From the NCBI GenBank assembly GCA_015482705.2, contig JADMLA020000026.1, positions 1-34,361 of the forward strand: a stretch of DNA of 34,361 nt, read 5' to 3'. The stretch is from Prosthecochloris sp. Lineage in GTDB: Bacteria; Bacteroidota; Chlorobiia; Chlorobiales; Chlorobiaceae. Below, piece after piece: positions 31,511-34,361 of the stretch. The number at the start of each line of letters is the position of its first letter. Positions within the stretch are counted from its first letter, which is position 1. The translations under genes were made by a program, and so were the position numbers. The notes under the pieces are model-generated. The model was not told where the DNA came from. It saw nothing but the letters and a program-made list of their open reading frames with translations, and searched no databases.

Positions 31511-31520
31511 GAAAGGAGGT
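31511..31520 (+). promoter_or_regulatory. Near-perfect Shine-Dalgarno of the Cys-rich protein gene
   Basis: GAAAGGAGGT ends 4 nt before ATG 31525 and pairs almost completely with the 3' end of 16S rRNA. It is the strongest ribosome site seen in the window, suggesting high-level translation of the Cys-rich protein. A TATAAT at 31499-31504 lies close upstream but lacks a well-placed -35. The rest of the gap (31235-31498) shows no gene. Confidence 0.75.
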
Positions 31521-31524
31521 ATCC

Positions 31525-32550
31525 ATGTCTAACGCTATCCTGCTCAATTGGGTGAATTTGTCGAGTGCAATTTCTGCATTGCCGAAAAATGATCAGCCTC
31601 TCGGCACTAAAGCGTTACAACAGGTTTTTCATGATTTGGTCGAATGGTACAGAGCATTTACCGACATTGCTGATGCTGATCTCAAACAGGCTGCCGGGCA
31701 ATATGAAAAGACGGTAAAAGAGGCTGGGAAAAAAAACTCGACCGGGTTGCATGGTGCTGTTCTTTCTGCAGTAGCGTTTTTGAGGGCCTACCAGGAACCG
31801 GCTGAAATTATCAATATGGCCAGGTTTGGAGCCGGCAGAAAAGAGCGTTCTGCTCTGGCGTCGATGACTGGACGAATAACCTCGTTTCATGTCGAGAGAA
31901 TGAAGTCTCTCGATTGGCTTGTTGGGTGGTTGGAAAAAAACGATCCACTGTTTCCATCAGCAACCTATAGAAACAAACTGGCCTGCTGTTTTTCCGGGGT
32001 AAAGCAAAAACATTGTTTCACCAACTCGAGGGTATGTATCTTCGAGCCGGTCCTGTCCTGGATAAAGGTTCCGTCAGCAACATTTTCCGGCGCTACATCC
32101 AACGATGACTGTTGCCATGGTGCCACACTTTCTTCGTGTTCCGGGGGAACGCTGAATTGTGATTGCGTTGCCGGAAACACCGGCTGTGACTGTAAGGCGC
32201 CAAATAAACTTTGCGAGCAGAACAATAAAAATGTTCTGGTTGCGGCTGCTGGGTTCAGTGATGTCAATTGTTACGATCTGGCGACAGGCGAACAAGAACC
32301 GGAACCGGGTCTCGTGAATTTACCGTGTCTGGTTTTCGATCCTGTTCGCAACAGCGGCTGTATGCTCGATCGTTCTGACATGCTCTATCGCGGGCCTTTG
32401 AGTTCTCTGCTCGATGCCGGTAAAGGACGTTTTATGATTGCAGCTTCGGGCATCCCTTTTAATCTCGGACGTCTTGTCTTACAGGCAAAGGATTGTGATC
32501 AAACGGGTTTTTGTCCACCGAAAGCTCCGGCATGTACCGGGCTTTGCTGA
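31525..32550 (+). CDS. Large Cys-rich putative substrate of the downstream radical SAM maturase
   Basis: The 341-residue protein has two parts. Residues 1-150 are helical and contain no cysteine. Residues 151-341 hold all 19 cysteines, often in pairs or alternating: LACC, DDCC, NCDC, GCDC, and a terminal FCPPKAPACTGLC ending on Cys341. Gly, Ser, Thr and Asn are common between them. There is no signal peptide. The gene is followed after 3 nt by a radical SAM/SPASM enzyme. This leader-plus-Cys-rich-core layout with a maturase neighbour is typical of ribosomal peptides cross-linked by thioethers, though those substrates are usually under 100 residues. I do not recognise a named family. Confidence 0.65.
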   Translation: MSNAILLNWVNLSSAISALPKNDQPLGTKALQQVFHDLVEWYRAFTDIADADLKQAAGQYEKTVKEAGKKNSTGLHGAVLSAVAFLRAYQEPAEIINMARFGAGRKERSALASMTGRITSFHVERMKSLDWLVGWLEKNDPLFPSATYRNKLACCFSGVKQKHCFTNSRVCIFEPVLSWIKVPSATFSGATSNDDCCHGATLSSCSGGTLNCDCVAGNTGCDCKAPNKLCEQNNKNVLVAAAGFSDVNCYDLATGEQEPEPGLVNLPCLVFDPVRNSGCMLDRSDMLYRGPLSSLLDAGKGRFMIAASGIPFNLGRLVLQAKDCDQTGFCPPKAPACTGLC

Positions 32551-32553
32551 GGT

Positions 32554-33906
32554 ATGCTGTATCCATCCCGGTATAACGTGATAGTGCCTGACGGGGATGA
32601 CGTTCTGATTTTCAATACGCATTCTCTTTGTTTCGGGCGTCTTCGGGCATCACTCTACAGCGATGCTCTTGAACTGGTTGAATCGCTGAATGCGGAGGCT
32701 GAAACGTCGAATATCAGCGATCAGATTAGGGCTGTTGCCTTTGAAATGCGTCAGAAAGGTTTTTTCGTGCAGGATCTTTCTACCGAAAGAACGGTTGTTA
32801 CAAACCGGTTCGAGCAGCGTAAAAACACACGTAATCATTTCGGGTTGACAATAGCACCTACGGTGGATTGCAACTTCGCCTGCCCATACTGCTACGAGTA
32901 TACGGACTATTCGGTAATGCCGGACAAGGTTCAGCATGATATCGCTGCCTATATCGATAGAACTCTTGCTTCCGGCAGATACAAAAGCATGCATGTTACC
33001 TGGTATGGGGGAGAACCTTTGTTGGGTGACAGCTTCAAAGCGCTCGAATTTCTTTCCGGAAAGATCATAACAGCTTGCAGAAACAACGATATTCCGTATT
33101 CGGCGAACATCATAACCAACGGCTATCTCTTGGACCGGAAAACTGCGGTATGTCTTGCCGCATGCGAAATTTCTCTGGCCCAGATTACCCTCGATGGTCC
33201 CGGAGAAATTCACGATCAAACCCGAATGCTGAAAAACGGTCAGGAAACCTTTGACCGTATTCTACAGAATATCAAGAATAGCCGTGATTTACTTCGTTTC
33301 AGCATACGTATGAATGTCAATGAGGGAAATGCATCTTCAGTAATGCAATTGAAACAACTTCTGCTTGAAAAGCGTATTCTCGATGACAGTGGACGTGTTG
33401 CATTGTATCTATCACCCGTTCGTTCATATACTTCTTCATGCCAGAGTGGAGACTGTCTCAGCAATGCATCATTTTACAAGCTTCAGCTCGAGCTCATAAA
33501 AAAGGGGATAAACAACAGTGGTTTTCAGGTTGTGGAAGAATACCCTGTTTTGAAAGAAAGTGTGTGTACGGCTGTTGGCCCTGACTCTTACGTTATCGGA
33601 CCGTCAGGTGAGTTATACAAATGCTGGCTCGATCTCGGCCGCCATGAACTATCAGTAGGATATGTTGATTGCAAAGGGCTTCATCTCAATGCACGAATAA
33701 AGAAGTGGCATGATTTTCTGCCTTTCGACGAAGAATCACAATGTGCCTCCTGTACTATGTTGCCGGTTTGTATGGGAGGGTGTCCGGAGCTGAATATACG
33801 TGGCAGGTACGAAGGTGAAAACAGGGCATGCTGTAACTGGAAATATTATCTCGAGGAGCACCTTCTGTATCTCGCAAATCTGGAAAAAAGTCAGCAGACC
33901 TGTTGA
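32554..33906 (+). CDS. Radical SAM/SPASM peptide-maturase-like enzyme
   Basis: The 450-residue enzyme has the radical SAM cluster motif C106-X3-C110-X2-C113 (CNFACPYC) followed by WYGGEPLLG, the SAM-binding GGEP element. The C-terminal SPASM part supplies ligands for extra iron-sulfur clusters: C in VCTAVGP, C in LYKCWLD, then C397, C400, C406 and C410 in CASCTMLPVCMGGC, and a final CC near residue 425. The first 90 residues resemble the N-terminal segment of peptide-modifying relatives (YNVIV..DG..LIFNT). Such enzymes install thioether, carbon-carbon or oxidised links in peptides. The preceding Cys-rich protein is the obvious substrate. An anaerobic sulfatase maturase is the main alternative, but no sulfatase is nearby. 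Confidence 0.85.
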   Translation: MLYPSRYNVIVPDGDDVLIFNTHSLCFGRLRASLYSDALELVESLNAEAETSNISDQIRAVAFEMRQKGFFVQDLSTERTVVTNRFEQRKNTRNHFGLTIAPTVDCNFACPYCYEYTDYSVMPDKVQHDIAAYIDRTLASGRYKSMHVTWYGGEPLLGDSFKALEFLSGKIITACRNNDIPYSANIITNGYLLDRKTAVCLAACEISLAQITLDGPGEIHDQTRMLKNGQETFDRILQNIKNSRDLLRFSIRMNVNEGNASSVMQLKQLLLEKRILDDSGRVALYLSPVRSYTSSCQSGDCLSNASFYKLQLELIKKGINNSGFQVVEEYPVLKESVCTAVGPDSYVIGPSGELYKCWLDLGRHELSVGYVDCKGLHLNARIKKWHDFLPFDEESQCASCTMLPVCMGGCPELNIRGRYEGENRACCNWKYYLEEHLLYLANLEKSQQTC

Positions 33907-33927
33907 AGATTGTGTTGTGTAATCTTC
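33905..33927 (+). terminator. Weak intrinsic terminator after the maturase gene
   Basis: GAAGATT (33905-33911) pairs with AATCTTC (33921-33927) across a 9-nt loop, immediately at the stop codon, followed by TGTTTAATGG. The stem is short and AT-rich and the T-tract is poor, so it may be only partly effective. Confidence 0.4.
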
Positions 33928-34047
33928 TGTTTAATGGTTTCTTTGCGATAGAAATGATGCTTTGTTCACTTTTTTTCTTGTTGATTTCATTTCTGCAAAA
34001 AATTATATTGTTGCGTTAGTCAATGGTTGGCTGAACGCTTTCAGGTG

Positions 34048-34099
34048 ATTTGTGCTTTTGATTATTTGATAGCGTTTCTCTTTTGATCAAAGCACAAAT
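34048..34099 (+). promoter_or_regulatory. Long hairpin in the 5' leader of the RRM protein gene
   Basis: ATTTGTGCTTTTGAT (34048-34062) pairs with ATCAAAGCACAAAT (34086-34099), giving about 14 bp with one bulged T and a 23-nt loop. It ends 6 nt before the GAGGT ribosome site (34106-34110). The position suits control of translation, for example by temperature or by the RNA-binding protein itself. Confidence 0.6.
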
Positions 34100-34116
34100 T
34101 ACCATGAGGTAAGAAC

Positions 34117-34361
34117 ATGAATATTTATATTGGCAACCTGGAGTACGGTGTAACGGAAGATCAATTGCGTGATGCATTTGGCGAATTCGGAGAAGTCTCC
34201 AGCTCGAACATCATCACCGATAAATTCACAGGCCGTTCCAAGGGTTTCGGATTCGTTGAAATGCCTAACGATGAAGAGGCCAATGCTGCTATCGATGCTC
34301 TGAATGATGCCGAGTTAAACGGTCGTCCTATAAGGGTGAATCAGGCAAGACCTCGTGAAGA
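34117..34361 (+). CDS. RRM RNA-binding protein (partial, 3' end beyond window)
   Basis: The first 81 codons encode a single RNA recognition motif: RNP2 IYIGNL at residues 3-8 and RNP1 KGFGFVEM at about 47-54, with the conserved aromatic positions. It then continues into NQARPREE, where a Gly/Arg-rich tail normally follows. Such small RRM proteins (Rbp type) occur in cyanobacteria, Chlorobi and some proteobacteria, often induced by cold, and bind single-stranded RNA. GAGGT 6 nt before ATG supports the start. The upstream hairpin suggests post-transcriptional control. The gene is cut by the right edge. Confidence 0.95.
   Translation, partial: MNIYIGNLEYGVTEDQLRDAFGEFGEVSSSNIITDKFTGRSKGFGFVEMPNDEEANAAIDALNDAELNGRPIRVNQARPRE

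Overview
The window is bacterial chromosomal DNA of moderate GC content. The protein set and style (an M1 aminopeptidase N, a MacAB-TolC exporter, a KamA-type radical SAM protein, an RRM RNA-binding protein of the cyanobacterial Rbp type, and many decaying toxin-antitoxin loci) is most like a green sulfur bacterium (Chlorobiaceae, for example Chlorobium or Prosthecochloris). This is a judgement from gene content. No photosynthesis gene or rRNA is present to prove it.

Layout. 1-4150 is an accessory, decaying region: an RHH antitoxin with only a stub of its toxin, an AlbA_2/Schlafen-type protein, a nuclease-like protein, a flavodoxin fragment, a PIN/RHH toxin-antitoxin pair, a 144-bp MITE-like element, and a displaced relic of the 3' end of pepN. 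4158-8851 holds pepN, a PIN-domain relic, a Fic protein and an NAD(P)-binding SDR protein. 9057-11639 holds a secreted Cys-rich protein with a strong terminator and a GT1-type glycosyltransferase. 12119-16342 is a tolC-macA-macB-like export operon.

16659-22661 is the first of two striking loci. Five same-strand genes encode an alpha-helical protein of unknown family, a GrpE-like protein, a divergent Hsp70 ATPase, a Ycf46-like AAA+ ATPase and a formylglycine-generating-enzyme-like (FGE) domain protein. The first four are tightly packed, three with overlapping ends. It looks like a dedicated chaperone/unfoldase system, distinct from housekeeping DnaK-GrpE.

22699-31234 holds mostly single genes: an M48 lipoprotein protease, an OGG-type DNA glycosylase, a KamA-family radical SAM protein, a VapB/VapC pair whose toxin lacks a catalytic Asp, a Cache-domain lipoprotein, an NCS2 nucleobase permease and an acyl-CoA ligase.

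31525-33906 is the second striking locus. A 341-residue protein with 19 cysteines, all in its C-terminal half, sits behind a near-ideal ribosome binding site. It is followed after 3 nt by a radical SAM/SPASM peptide-maturase-like enzyme. This resembles a RiPP-type thioether modification system with an unusually large substrate. The window ends inside an RRM RNA-binding protein gene preceded by a long 5'-UTR hairpin.
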